The notes under the pieces were generated by a model that saw nothing but the letters and a program-made list of their open reading frames with translations, ran no database searches and was not told the DNA's origin. Made by a program: the position numbers and the translations under genes. This document shows, piece after piece, positions 1 through 10,786 of a stretch of DNA of 64,000 nt. How positions within the stretch are numbered: position 1 is the stretch's first letter; each line of letters begins with the position of its first letter. Source of the stretch: Sialis fuliginosa (taxonomy: Eukaryota; Arthropoda; Insecta; Megaloptera; Sialidae). Location: positions 24,799,638 through 24,863,637 of the forward strand of contig OY540815.1 of the NCBI GenBank assembly GCA_961205875.1. The letters run 5' to 3'.

Positions 1-360
1 AATTTTCAAAAAAAAAAAAAACAAAAACAAACAAACGAAAAAAAAAGGCAAGCATTTAACAAAACAAAATCATCTTTGTATTTCCCACAATATTTCTCTC
101 ATAATTTTAAAACGCGCATTGCATGATACACACACAGACACACGGACACCTAACTGTTACATAAACAATTACATAACTCCAAGCTGTGGAAACGCGAAAC
201 AAGTGACGAATTTGCACGGACAACATTACACACACACAGATAGACATATATATAGTAGCAGTTAATGACGAACAGAATCGTGCTTGCGGTCCCAAACAGG
301 TCGTACCCCCGGCCCTACAAACCGTGGGTGATACATTTGGACTGTAAAACGATTTGTTTA
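1..360. other. Left-edge AT-rich DNA with CA-type microsatellites
   Basis: No gene is visible. The stretch starts with A-rich low-complexity sequence and holds short CA/GA simple repeats near 128-145 and 225-255. If the tentative minus-strand gene with an exon at 4,240-4,302 is real, this would be part of its first intron. Confidence 0.5.
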
Positions 361-607
361 AAAAGATAATACATTTTATTTTAAAATGAATAAGGTAGTG
401 GCAAGGACCCTAGTAATTTAGAAATATGTGGTGATATTTGATTACTACCATTTCTGAATATTAATCTATATACATTTAACTGTCTTACAGCGTGATTTGA
501 TGACAATCGGTCAATAGGTGTCAATGTAGTTTATTTATTAATTATTATATTATCATAGCAACTGCTTTACATTGTTTCAAATTTGACGATTCTTTCTTTA
601 ATGTACA
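361..607 (+). repeat. Repeat family B, copy 1 (cut short by element A1)
   Basis: The core (TGATATTTGATTACTA, ATTAATCTAT, the ATTATATTATCATAGCAACT region) recurs in the same orientation at 60,945-61,280 and inverted at 17,681-18,015. More diverged copies lie at 53,955-54,225 and 58,598-58,740. This copy matches the others up to about position 600, then stops where palindromic element A1 starts, so A1 probably inserted into it. No coding capacity is seen. Confidence 0.7.
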
Positions 608-1344
608 TCTTATTTTCTTGTATTTTAGTCGATATTTGTATGACGAGTTGAAGTTCACTGTAGGAAATTTCACTAAAAAATTTTGAATTTTTGATTTCGT
701 TAAAAATATGTTTATTGTATAGAAAATGGCGTGAAAAGTTGTTTGTTTCAAACCGCAGGTCTGTATCTCAAACCGTTCTCGAGATATAGCCTCTCAAAGT
801 TTTAGTTTTTTCAAATTTTTGGAGAAAAATGGTCGTAACTTTTGAACGCGTGGTCGGAATTGATTTTAGTCAACGGATTTGGAATCAGCGTGTCAAAATC
901 TATATAATGACATGTATAATACCTTAAAACTAGAAAAAAAAAATTTCGCGAAAAATCGAAAAAATTCAAAGGGGTATACCTTAAAAAAATGTCGATTTTT
1001 GGCCAAAATTTTTTTGTCGGATTTTAAAGTATTATACATGTCATTATATAGATTTTGACACGCTGATTTCAAATCCGTCAACTAAAATCAATTCCGACCA
1101 CGCGTTCAAAAGTTATGGCCTTTTTTCTCCAAAAATTTGAAAAAACTGAAACTTTGAGAGGCTATATCTCGAGAACGGTTTGAGATACAGACCTGCGGTT
1201 TGAACAGTTCAACTTTTCACATCATTTTCTATACAATAAACATACTTTTAACGAAATCAAAAATTTGAAATTTATTAGTGAAATTTCCTGCAGTTAACTT
1301 CAACTCGCCATACAAATATCGACTAAAATACAAGAAAATAAGAC
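608..1344. repeat. Palindromic foldback element A, copy 1
   Basis: About 735 bp that is almost entirely one inverted repeat. The left end (TATTTTCTTGTATTTTAGTC) reappears as its reverse complement at the right end, and the two arms match nearly to the centre around 980. Two further full copies lie at 27,832-28,552 and 59,347-60,080, and a decayed relative at 51,580-51,860. The symmetry makes the same short peptide readable on both strands, which is an artefact and not coding. It is a non-autonomous foldback or MITE-like element. No target duplication could be fixed. Confidence 0.88.
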
Positions 1345-1622
1345 GTAGAGGTATTATAGTTTTATAACTAAGCGTGTAAATTAATATTAAATGCTATTTT
1401 TGGTTAAAATGTTTGCGTTGCGCATAAAGATGAATATTCTAATGATATTTTTAAATTATTTATTAACTGAAAACATATTTGTATTAATTTACCCATGGAA
1501 GCAAGGGAGGCACTTCGCCAGTGATAGATGGCAGTATTCAAATATCAACAAATACAGTGCAACGTCGATAGAACAAAACTGAAGGGAAGTAAAAAATATT
1601 CGTTATACCAAGTTATTTGTTA
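1345..1622. other. Flank of element A1, partly repeated
   Basis: The first 90 bases or so (AGGTATTATAGTTTTATAAC onward) recur almost unchanged right of copy A2 at 28,552-28,633. The repeated unit is therefore larger than the palindrome on that side, or both copies inserted in the same host repeat. No gene is seen. Confidence 0.55.
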
Positions 1623-1726
1623 CAGTGAGGTTTGTTATATAAAGGCATTAGCTCTAGGGGATTTCGAAAAATTTGTTAAATCGAGGAAATCGTTAAATTG
1701 AGGCTCGTTATATTAAGGTTACACTG
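1623..1726. mobile_element. Short Tc1/mariner (pogo-like) MITE with TA duplication
   Basis: A 104-bp element flanked by TA at 1,621-1,622 and 1,727-1,728. The ends are inverted: CAGTGAGGTTTGTTATATAA on the left, and CAGTGTAACCTTAATATAAC as the reverse complement of the right end. A CAGTG terminus, a TA target and a CGTTATA-type interior are typical of pogo/Tigger-like MITEs. It has no coding capacity, so any movement would need a transposase made elsewhere. Confidence 0.7.
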
Positions 1727-3844
1727 TATTAGTAATTTAGTAGATTTATTTAACTAGATTCCAACACTAGTGCCAATACCTTATATATTACCTTACACAT
1801 ATATGATAGATAATTACACGTAACTAACCTAGGTCAAGTTAATCTTCGGTAATGAAAAGACTTTGTATAAACGCGTACAGACTTGTATATATACCAGTAT
1901 ATGTAAATGTCAGAACATATACATATGTAAGTAAACTTTCTATAATTTGCATCTAGTATGAATAAAATGAACAATAAAAACCATGTTCAGCCTCATAAAG
2001 TCTTCATAATAGCTATATGAATAAGTGACGTTTGAAAAATTCTATTATATAGACAACTGAGTTAATTGCCAATAAAGCCAGTACACGAATACGCTATTAA
2101 CAATGTGAGCATTGCCAGGGGCGTACCGACAACTATTACAAAATAAATAAAAATAAAACATACAAATTTAACTTTCACCTGCGATCAAAACTGAGATTAT
2201 TTTCAATAAATGCTTTCCATCTAAAATCTAAAATAAAAAATTAGGAAGTAGAAGAAATATGCATCATCCCAGACCAACTAATTAATTTATTACATTATAT
2301 TTATCTATGTGTATTTCAGAGCCTAAAATTAAATCATAGTGAATTCCCCGTTATCCCCGGGCCTCGTGAATGTCTCCAGCCTTGATCGCCCCTTCAAGTA
2401 ATCCTAGTCAGGTATGGGGTAGAATCTAATAAATAAATAGAACTTACTGGCTGTATTGACAAAAATGCCAATAAATAAATTTAAAAAATATATATATTTA
2501 TGTGACTGGCGCCCACAAAACAGACAAGTACCTGCAAACTTTGGCCGATAAAAAGACCAAATCGTCGCAGCTTATACCAGAAACCAAGATACAATCAAGT
2601 GCCTATCAATTGCATTGATAATTATTGAATTATTTCTAAAAAAAAAAAGATAACTGAATATCTACAATAGAAAACAGTAGGTACGAGGTATCGATTACTT
2701 ATCTAAAAAATTCAATTCATTTACAACAATAATAATTAAAAAGATATACAAAAAAATAAAAATATGTGTACCCACTTCAAACGTACTTAAACTTTATTCT
2801 TTCGTTTCTTATCTTTTTAATAACACTTATCGTATTAGAATTCGGTTCATTGATAATAATAATAAAACATTCTAAACAGAAAGAGGGCATTTTTCTGAGT
2901 AAAACAAGAAATACTTAAGTACACAAGAAAGCATGTGTACGGACTAAAATTAACTTAAGCCACATGTCGACAAGTTTCACCAGCCAGTTGTTATATTGCA
3001 ATGTCACGTGATATCACAAATGTCAGTTAACATTATTCAAAACAGCTATAAATATGCTGAATTACATTTAAATATACTCTAAAAGGCAAAAAATCATATA
3101 TATCATATACTTTATATAACTTTCATAAAGATAAATAACTAAACGAAATTATGTAATTAGCAAAATGTATATTAAAATTTCGTTAAAGGTTTAATCTTTT
3201 GTGAAATATAGTTGTACAATTTAGTAGTCGATATGATTCACTTGAACATATCAACTTGTATTGTGCGAGTCGTTTTATACTTTATAAATATTTTTAAATG
3301 GACAAATTAATTAATTAAATTCAATACTTTTTATATTTTGTATATTTCAACATTGCATTTTACAAATTTAATATTTTAATACATATAATAAAAGTATATT
3401 TCCTCTCTAACCTCAGTACCCCCCCCCCCTCCCCACAAGCCCCTCACCTTCTCGATTAATTTTTTGAAGTAGTTTTAACTTTAATAATACTTTCATAGAG
3501 GTTTTATACGAAATTAATGCTAAGTAAAAATTCTTTTTGGATGGTTTTAATTTAAATTATTATCTAATAATTGTAGTAAAAGTGGTTTTATTTTAAATTT
3601 GAGTTTAATAGGGGGGTATGTATACTCTTAAAGAAGTTTTACTTTAATTAGCGTGGTATATTGCAGTTACCTTGGGTTTCATCATGATTCGTTAATCGAC
3701 TATTTTAAAACCATAATTATATTAATTCTTAACGTTCTATAGTAAAAAATAACCACAGTTAATGAATCGTCTGTAACCTAACCGTGTTTAGATTTATGAT
3801 TAACGTTAACCATGGATTTAAAACGGACGTTTAACTAATCGTGA
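1727..3844. other. AT-rich non-coding stretch, no gene seen
   Basis: No ORF with coding character and no tRNA-like signal is visible. A C-homopolymer run lies near 3,420-3,430, and a short GC-richer patch (CCCCGGGCCTCGTGAATGTC) near 2,355. Confidence 0.45.
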
Positions 3845-4251
3845 TTATTTTTTCTAAATGCATTTTATATTAAATTAGAAATATATACTTTAAGAGAGAT
3901 TATATAGGGTTTATAATATTTTTATAGTGGTTTTAGGGTAGTTTAACTGTATATATATCTATAATTGGAACAAGCGTGAGCTGTTGTAATTAGAAAATAT
4001 CGTGTGATGAGGTTGAAATGGCACGCTAAAACTTACTGGATGTCTCGTGATTATTTTTTCTAAATGCATTATATATTAAATTAGATATATATACTTTAAG
4101 AGAGATTATATAGGGTTTATAATATTTGTATAGTGGTTTTTGGTGGTTTAAGTTTATCTTTCTATAACTGGAATAAGCGTGAGCTGTTGTAATTACAAAA
4201 TATCGTCTGGTGAGGTTGAAATGGCACGCTAAAACTTACCGGATGTCTCGC
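3845..4251. repeat. Two-copy tandem duplication of about 203 bp
   Basis: Unit 1 runs about 3,845-4,047 and unit 2 about 4,048-4,251, with only scattered differences. Both start at TTATTTTTTCTAAATGCATT and end at GGATGTCTCG. On the minus strand each unit contains a GTAAGT donor-like site, at 4,034-4,039 in unit 1 and 4,236-4,241 in unit 2. Unit 2 abuts the putative exon at 4,240-4,302, so the duplication appears to have copied the exon end together with its splice donor. Confidence 0.82.
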
Positions 4252-4302
4252 GGCGGCCACTGCCGCAGCTGCCGCGGCGTTCATGCCTGCACTGGGGTAC
4301 AT
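4240..4302 (-). CDS. Putative first coding exon with poly-alanine tract, gene unknown
   Basis: On the minus strand an ATG at 4,302-4,300 opens 21 codons, starting MYPSAGMN, then a run of Ala broken by one Val, and ending ARHP. It is followed directly by the strong donor GTAAGT at phase 0. An in-frame TGA lies upstream, so this ATG would be the start. The surrounding 120 bases are much more GC-rich than the neighbourhood. Alanine-rich starts are common in insect transcription factors and RNA-binding proteins, but I cannot name this one. Any later exons would lie left of 4,240 or outside the window. No other exon was identified, so this is a tentative call from composition, frame and donor. Confidence 0.35.
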
Positions 4303-5264
4303 CGTACGTCAGCACGCACGCATCCTACCCCCAGGAACCTATTCTACACTATCTTCCTTCACAAAACAAAGTATAAACTTAACAAATCACACAACAAAAA
4401 AACTAAACTAACAAACTAAAAACTAACAAAAAAAAAGCACAGAACTGTAATATATGTAATATTCTCCTCTCTCTCTTTCACAATTCAACACAGCACTTCA
4501 CAATAAAAAAAAACACAACCAGGTGGCGTGTATCCAAAAAAAAAAAAATCACTTTGAAACGGGATGAATTTTACGTATTTGATAGATGGAGATTGCCGCA
4601 GAACCGTCCGGTATTGGTGTCGGTGCGAGACTGAAGCCGAGCGTTACAGCGAGGCCGAAGCGCTGCTACACAACACCGGCCCGCACTCTTCCCCGTGCCT
4701 TCACAAGCCGTGGAGCCGCACAGTGGTACCGACTCGGTAAAAACCAGGCCGGGAGAAAAAACACCGTCTTATTATTTTTAATTGTGTGTGTAGAAAAAAA
4801 TGTTATTTTTTACTGTTTTTTTTTTTTTTAATGAAGTAAATCGATTATGTTTTTATAATTTGTTGAATTTTATTCTTTATACAGAATTATGTAGTATATT
4901 TAATTTTTTTACTTTTTTATAAGTATTCTGATATTTTTCATAAAGATGTCTGTGTGTCTGTCACGACAAAAGATACAAGGTTTAAATTTTACTTTCAAGG
5001 AAATTTTTAAAACGATTTTATAACGTATTATTTTTAAAACGGTGTGCAGTAGAAAAAAATGTTTTGAATAAAAATTGTAGAGAACGTTATTGTCTATAAA
5101 TGACCCAGTACAATTGCACCAATAGCAGCGTTTTAATTAATTTAATTTTTTCAAAGAAATAACTCACAATAAACCGGGTAGATGCCGTGATGTCTCCATA
5201 ATAGTACAAATTAAAAAAAAATCTTCGGCACTCTTTTCTTTACTACATGATGCTGTGTATGTTA
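4303..5264. other. GC-rich island and AT-rich spacer, possible 5' region
   Basis: The segment at about 4,586-4,760 is clearly GC- and CpG-rich (CCGTCCGG, GGCCGAAGCGC, ACACCGGCCCGC) between A/T-rich flanks, and may be promoter or 5'-UTR of the minus-strand exon at 4,240-4,302. A copy of intronic repeat D lies near 5,030-5,115. No ORF here looks coding. Confidence 0.35.
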
Positions 5265-6022
5265 CATTAAAATCGGTTCAGTATTTTCTATGATCAGTTA
5301 GTTTGTGTATAACTATTTAACATATTGTCCACTTAGTAGTACAATTAAAAAGAAATCACACATTTTTCTTTACTACATGATGCTGTGAATGTTACATTAA
5401 AATCTGTTCAGTATTTTCTAAGATCAGTTAGTTTGTGTATAATTATTTGTGAATGTTATATTAAAATCCGTTCAGTATTTTCTATGATCAGTTAGTTTAT
5501 AGTTTATGCATAATTATTTGTGAATGTTACATTAAAATCTGTTCAGTATTTTCTAAGATCAGTTAGTTTGTGTATAATTATTTGTGAATGTTACATTAAA
5601 ATCGGTTCAGTATTTTCTATGATCAGTTAGTTTATGCATAATTATTTGTGAATGTTACATTAAAATCTGTTCAGTATTTTCTAAGATCAGTTAGTTTGTG
5701 TATAATTATTTGTGAATGTTACATTAAAATCGGTTCAGTATTTTCTATGATCAGTTAGTTTATGCATAATTATTTGTGAATGTTACATTAAAATCTGTTC
5801 AGTATTTTCTAAGATCAGTTAGTTTGTGTATAATTATTTGTGAATGTTACATTAAAATCGGTTCAGTGTTTTTTAAGATCAGTTAGTTTATGTATAATTT
5901 TTGCGAATGTTACATTAAAATCGGTTCAGTGTTTTTTAAGATCAGTTAGTTTATGTATAATTTTTGCGAATGTTACATTAAAATCTGTTGAGTATTTTCT
6001 ATGATCAGTTAGTAATTGAACA
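5265..6022. repeat. Tandem array, 64-bp monomer with two-monomer higher order
   Basis: From about 5,391 the unit GTGAATGTTACATTAAAATC ... GATCAGTTAGTTT ... ATAATTATTT repeats roughly ten times at about 64 bp. Two monomer types alternate: one with CTGTTCAG, TTTTCTAAG and GTTTGTGTATA, the other with CGGTTCAG, TTTTCTATG and TTTATGCATA. The true period in the middle is therefore about 128 bp. The last three units drift. Less regular units start near 5,265. The AAATCGGTTCAGTA phrase also occurs singly at about 16,365 and 17,585, which suggests origin from a dispersed element tail. Confidence 0.9.
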
Positions 6023-7260
6023 TTTTGTCCAGTTTCGGTACGACTGTGTGCCGGTTGCGAGTGTAAACTCGTCCCACCGCGCGCGCACTCGACTAACCGA
6101 GGTCCACCCCGCGCCCCCTCGCCCCCCCCCCTCCTCATGTCGTTGTTGCAGAGCGATGCTAACCACTAACACACACCCTACCACCCTTACAGCCCCTAAA
6201 AATACCGGTAGGTTGGTACGCGTAGGTAGGCAGAGGTACAGCAGCGCTAAAAAGTGTTACAATGTTGTTTATATCATTTCTCTGTTTTTATTGACTAGGG
6301 GCGAAACCCGATTATTGAATTGATTTCTATATATATGTGTGTGTGTATGTTTTTACATGTATGAATATTTTTACAAGACCTTTATTAAATTCTTCATTAA
6401 TATTATTTATAAAAATAATAATTAAATACATGGACGTTGGAAATTTATTAAATTTTATTATAATAATTATATATGTATACAGGGTGTTCTATATCATAGT
6501 ACCCGTTATATATATAATTTTAATAATTTGTAACAAAATGTACGAATGAAAAATCAGCCGATATATATTAACCGCCTTAAGCACGTTGGGTACTTAAAAC
6601 AAAATACAAATTCTTACAATTAAATGCTTATAATACGATTGTTATGAACAATAGAAAACACGATAAATTATAATATCAGTAATTAATTCAAAAGCCAAGT
6701 GTTTTGTCATTATACAAGCAGTGTAAAAAAATACCAATATATTGAAAACACATTATGTGTGTAGGTATATATGCGTTCTACACATACATGTGTATTACAA
6801 GTGTGTGTATGTACGTATGTACATTTACAAATACACTCTCATGCCATTATCGTTTTATTGACAATTCAATAAAACGTAATAAAATTCAAGTGTACGATTA
6901 AAAACTCAAGTAGAAAATTATTGTACCTCTACTTCTATGATTCACAAATAACACTTGTACTTACGAAGAATTTTATTTAATTATTATATAGAATCTATAC
7001 TGTATATTTCCAAGCAACGTTTCGTATATAGTATATATATATGTATATAAGTAGGTTTATCGTTCTTAAACTTAAAATATATATTCGAAAAACGTTATTT
7101 AGGTATAATGGTATAAATACACACGGGTGAATCCGCGGGGAAGTTCTAGTAGTGGTAGTTGTAGAGGTATGTGTGCCTAATATAGCTATTTTTGTAATTA
7201 GCTTTATTTACAAGTATGGTGTGAAACCCTCCATACCACCAACTCGAATGTACAACAAAC
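6023..7260. other. GC-rich patch then AT-rich DNA without a gene
   Basis: Positions 6,040-6,150 are CpG-rich and end in a C-homopolymer. The rest is AT-rich with TA/TG simple repeats near 6,325-6,360. I see no exon with both good splice sites and coding bias. Confidence 0.4.
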
Positions 7261-8160
7261 GTAGGAGGGAGGGGGTGAGTGAGCGAGGCGCCTAACTCGC
7301 AACGAATTAACCTCTCAGACTGTTATGTGGCAAGATGCTGTACACAACAACCCCTAAAGCAGCGTTCGCTCTCTCAACCGACCCCCTCTACATCCCACCC
7401 CCCCCACATAATGTTCCGAGGCGCCCGATCAGGTGACCGAACTGCGCGCCACCCCAGGCCACTTTTTCCACGGTTTGTTCCCACCCCCACCCACACACCC
7501 CATCCCCCCCCCTCCACCTCTGAAATGATCCGTGCATGTTCGCAGCAAAAAAAAAATGTTGAAAAAATAAAAAACAAAAAAACTACCCTCAAAATGGCTG
7601 CCTCGCAGAAAGCATCTCATTTTAGCTGAAACAGGGGTCTCGCTCCCCGTCCTTGTCTGGGCCGCGTGATTTCACTTCAACCCTTATAAATATGGCGCTC
7701 TGATTGCCAGTCTATTCGAAGCTAGTCTTGACTCCACGTGGACTGATCTCCGCTTCTGGATTTCGACCAATCGGCGTGGCGGAAACGAGCCGACCGGCCA
7801 ATCGCAGAACCGTACGCGTTCACCCCGCCTACTTTAAACGAACGCCGCGTTTCGGCCAATCGCGTCGCGCGTCCGACCAATCGCCGCTCGGCTTTTATTC
7901 CGGTTGCGTGGCAACGGCCGGGCGACAGCCGCATGTCGAGTCCACGTTGCCTGCCGAGGTGCTAGTACAGGATGGTATACGAAGCGGTTAAACCAGCAAA
8001 AATGAGAGAGAGCAGACCAAAAAAAAAATACGTGAGATAAAATCGGTCGGCGCTGTGTGGGGTGTCAGGGACGGTCGCAGGGGGACGGGGGGGGGACATA
8101 CACAGAGGGGGGGTGAGGACACGGGGGGGCTGCTGTTAGTATCGGCATGCACAAAAAGTT
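7261..8160 (-). promoter_or_regulatory. GC-rich island with CCAAT cluster, X-box-like site and TATA
   Basis: Four CCAAT boxes, each followed by CG, lie at 7,767-7,771, 7,798-7,802, 7,856-7,860 and 7,877-7,881. An RFX/X-box-like palindrome, GTTGCGTGGCAAC, lies at 7,903-7,915. A TATA-type box (TATTTATA read on the minus strand) lies at 7,685-7,692. With the CCAAT boxes 75-200 bp upstream of that TATA, a minus-strand start near 7,655 has canonical spacing. CCAAT boxes bind NF-Y, and RFX factors bind GTTGCC-N-GGCAAC type sites; both are inferences from motif shape. The ORFs through this island are low-complexity and not convincing. Orientation is less certain than the existence of a promoter. Confidence 0.5.
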
Positions 8161-9446
8161 GTGCTCCATTGCGTTAGCCTACTGGCATTTGCCTGCTTTA
8201 CAAAGGTCAAATTGTACAGAGAACTACAATAGAACTAATATTTGAATGTTTTTCAAGAGTTAATGGTGTATTCCCTGTCTGTAGGAGGGGGTATCGCGAT
8301 TTAGAACGACGCTTGTCATCTATATGTATATGTATATATAATGTGATCACACATTACATATTTAACATTCCTATACCAATTTTAAGAAACACATTAGCAT
8401 ATCTTCATAAAATGAACAGAATTTTAAAATGTCTGTATACGAGAGTATTACTATATATGAATAGTTTTAAATATGAAAGGCTTCTGGTTGTAGAACTCCA
8501 GAATACTAAAATATTAATTTTAAAAATTTATAAAAATGACTTGATAAATCAATTTTAAAATATAAAATAAATTCAGACAACTATTCATTTGTGTTGTGTT
8601 GAATTTAACATTTTGTATAATAAGGGGTTGTTAATTTTCGTCAGTTTTCTTTGAAACGTACTTAAATTCTTATTAAAAATGTTTTTTTTTTTTTTTGTGG
8701 TTCAGAATTTAAAATTAAATCAACAAATACATTGTTTATATTTAACAATTATTTCAATCCTGATAATTTTTACTAAAAAATAGCTCTTCGTTTAAAACAA
8801 AGGTTAACGACCTATGTATAGCAACTAAAAGAATATCGGTATAATTGAAGTTTTACATTTTTTTAAAATTAAGGCGAGTATACTGCTTTTGATTCACCCT
8901 GTATGTAATATGTGGTAGCCTGTAGGTAATGTGACTGTCAGTAGACATACTGAAGGCCCGCATGTCGTCGACTGCCCCGCATTTTTTAAAGAACACGCGC
9001 AAGTAAACTGATAAGATTTTGTAAAGAAAGGAAAAAGCACACTACTACACCTTTAATACATATATTGTACTGTGGTCTGTGGTGTCGAACAGGCGAGCAG
9101 ATGTCTCGGTCTCGTGACCGAGACGATACTAACAAAATCTTTTTTTTATATATAAAATACATTCGTTTAAGTACCTACCTAATTTTAATAAGTATTGAAA
9201 TACTAATTATTGACAATATCATAAAACCATTCGAGGCTTTAATTTAATCTGATGTCCCTTACTTGAGATTCTGTCTGTCTGTCTGTCTGTTACATCTTCA
9301 CGGCTAGCCAGGATCTCGAGGAAAGATATAGGCTACTTTGTATCTCGAAAAATTGATTAAAAAAATAGATAGAAAAATACTGTGTGACATTTGTACACGC
9401 AAAGGTTCTACTTTTTTGGCGTAGGTACTCATGCGAAACTAAAAAC
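8161..9446. other. AT-rich non-coding stretch, no gene seen
   Basis: Nothing coding is recognised. A perfect short hairpin, TCTCGGTC-TCGT-GACCGAGA, sits at about 9,104-9,123, and a (CTGT)n microsatellite near 9,270-9,292. Confidence 0.4.
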
Positions 9447-9950
9447 CTGTTTTATCGACTATCATAACAGAAATCTGTATTACCTAACCTTCTTCTACAT
9501 GGGTGACAACTTCTACCCAACATAAATTCCATGTGAACTATTACATATATAATAATATGACGCGAGTTACAGCTTGTAAGAAATATATTTACAAAAAAAA
9601 TTGGTTAGAAATATTTAGGTAGGTATATCTTGTTTAAAGTTACCCCCCCCCCCCTTTAGGTTTGTACCTTCTGGTTACAACAAACGGTTAGAACTGTGAG
9701 AGGTATGTATAATATAACTAAATTAAAAATATGTTTTATCGACTATCATAACAGAAATCTCTATTATCTAATCTTCTTCTACATGGGTGACACCTTCTAC
9801 TTCCATGTGAACTATATACATCTTATTATATATAATAATATGACGAGAACGAAGCTGCGAGTACAGCTTATAAGAAATATATTTACAAAAAAAAAATTGT
9901 TGGAAATATTTATATCTTGTTTCAAGTTATTCTCCCCCGCCCCCCTGAGA
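9447..9950. repeat. Direct duplication, about 210 bp, copies 285 bp apart
   Basis: The sequence starting TTTTATCGACTATCATAACA at about 9,447 is repeated from about 9,732. Shared blocks include CTTCTTCTACATGGGTGACA and AAGAAATATATTTACAAAAA, and each copy ends in a C-homopolymer near 9,645 and 9,935. The copies differ by small indels. It is a local segmental duplication with no gene inside. Confidence 0.75.
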
Positions 9951-9969
9951 GAGGTAGGTACGTATATAA

Positions 9970-10238
9970 CGTTGTCATTGGTTGTCAAGCAGTGTGTTCT
10001 GCACAATGTGTCTCGTGTTGCCTCCGCGCGTTAATCTGCCCAAGGCAAGGGGTCGCGACGCGCTGTCTCTAAATATCGATTTGATTTGTGATCCGATGAA
10101 CCGTCACGCGACTTCAGCGGTAGCCGACTATGTACAATCTCGTATCACAATGCCGTACACGTACCTGTTCAGCTCGCTTCACCTCGAGACGCGCGCGTGT
10201 TCCACAAAGTTTTGGTAATATATAACGTATTTATATAT
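9970..10238 (-). promoter_or_regulatory. CpG-rich putative minus-strand promoter and non-coding first exon
   Basis: Read on the minus strand, TATAAATA at 10,235-10,228 is followed about 30 bp later by a CpG-rich segment. This ends in the donor-like AACAG|GTACGTG, which would close an exon at 10,165. TATA, short exon and donor in the right order and spacing suggest a non-coding first exon of about 10,165-10,200. It could belong to the same long minus-strand gene suggested by the exon at 4,240-4,302. No coding sequence is claimed. Confidence 0.3.
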
Positions 10239-10786
10239 CTATAGACAAAAAAAAAAATAAAAAAAAATTTGTAAGTAAAGAAAAAAATAAAACCGACTTC
10301 AAAAACTGTTAAAATTTAATTATTATATACTTTTCCGTGTTTTTTTTTTTTAAAGTTTTTTTATTATTTCTTTTTGAGTGACGTATTTCCAAAATCCATG
10401 ATCAGATTTTGATAAAATTTATATGGGATTAACTCAAGAGTATACTCTTTCGAATAAACAAAAATCGTTCAAATCAGTGCATATTTGTAGGAGTTATATC
10501 CGAAAATACATGAAAAAAAAATGTCGATTTGAGAACCTCCACTTTTTTTAAGTAAATTAAAAATATATTTTAGGTACCTCTATCTAACTGATAAAAAAAC
10601 AATATTCTCGGCTACAATTCTTATTTTAAACATTTACATCTATTTTTAACCGTTTCAGATATAATTTAAAAACACCAATATAATTTATTTTTTTTCAAAA
10701 ACGAACTACTTACTTCATTTTCAAAATAAATAAGGGTATAGATAGGTACTGGGTTGCTGTGAATTTATTAATTTTATATATATTAT
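10239..10786. other. A/T homopolymer-rich non-coding stretch
   Basis: Long A and T runs with no ORF, splice pair or repeat boundary that I can support. Confidence 0.4.

Noticed and set aside
4210-4419. Plus-strand ORF over the poly-Ala exon
   Set aside because: The minus strand offers a start, a uniform frame and a strong donor, while the plus ORF runs into A-rich noise.
5265-6022. CRISPR-like array
   Set aside because: The units are contiguous with no unique spacers, and the genome is eukaryotic.
7279-7629. 116-codon ORF in the GC-rich island
   Set aside because: Pro/Thr/Ser low-complexity from C-runs and A-runs, with no domain and no splice context.
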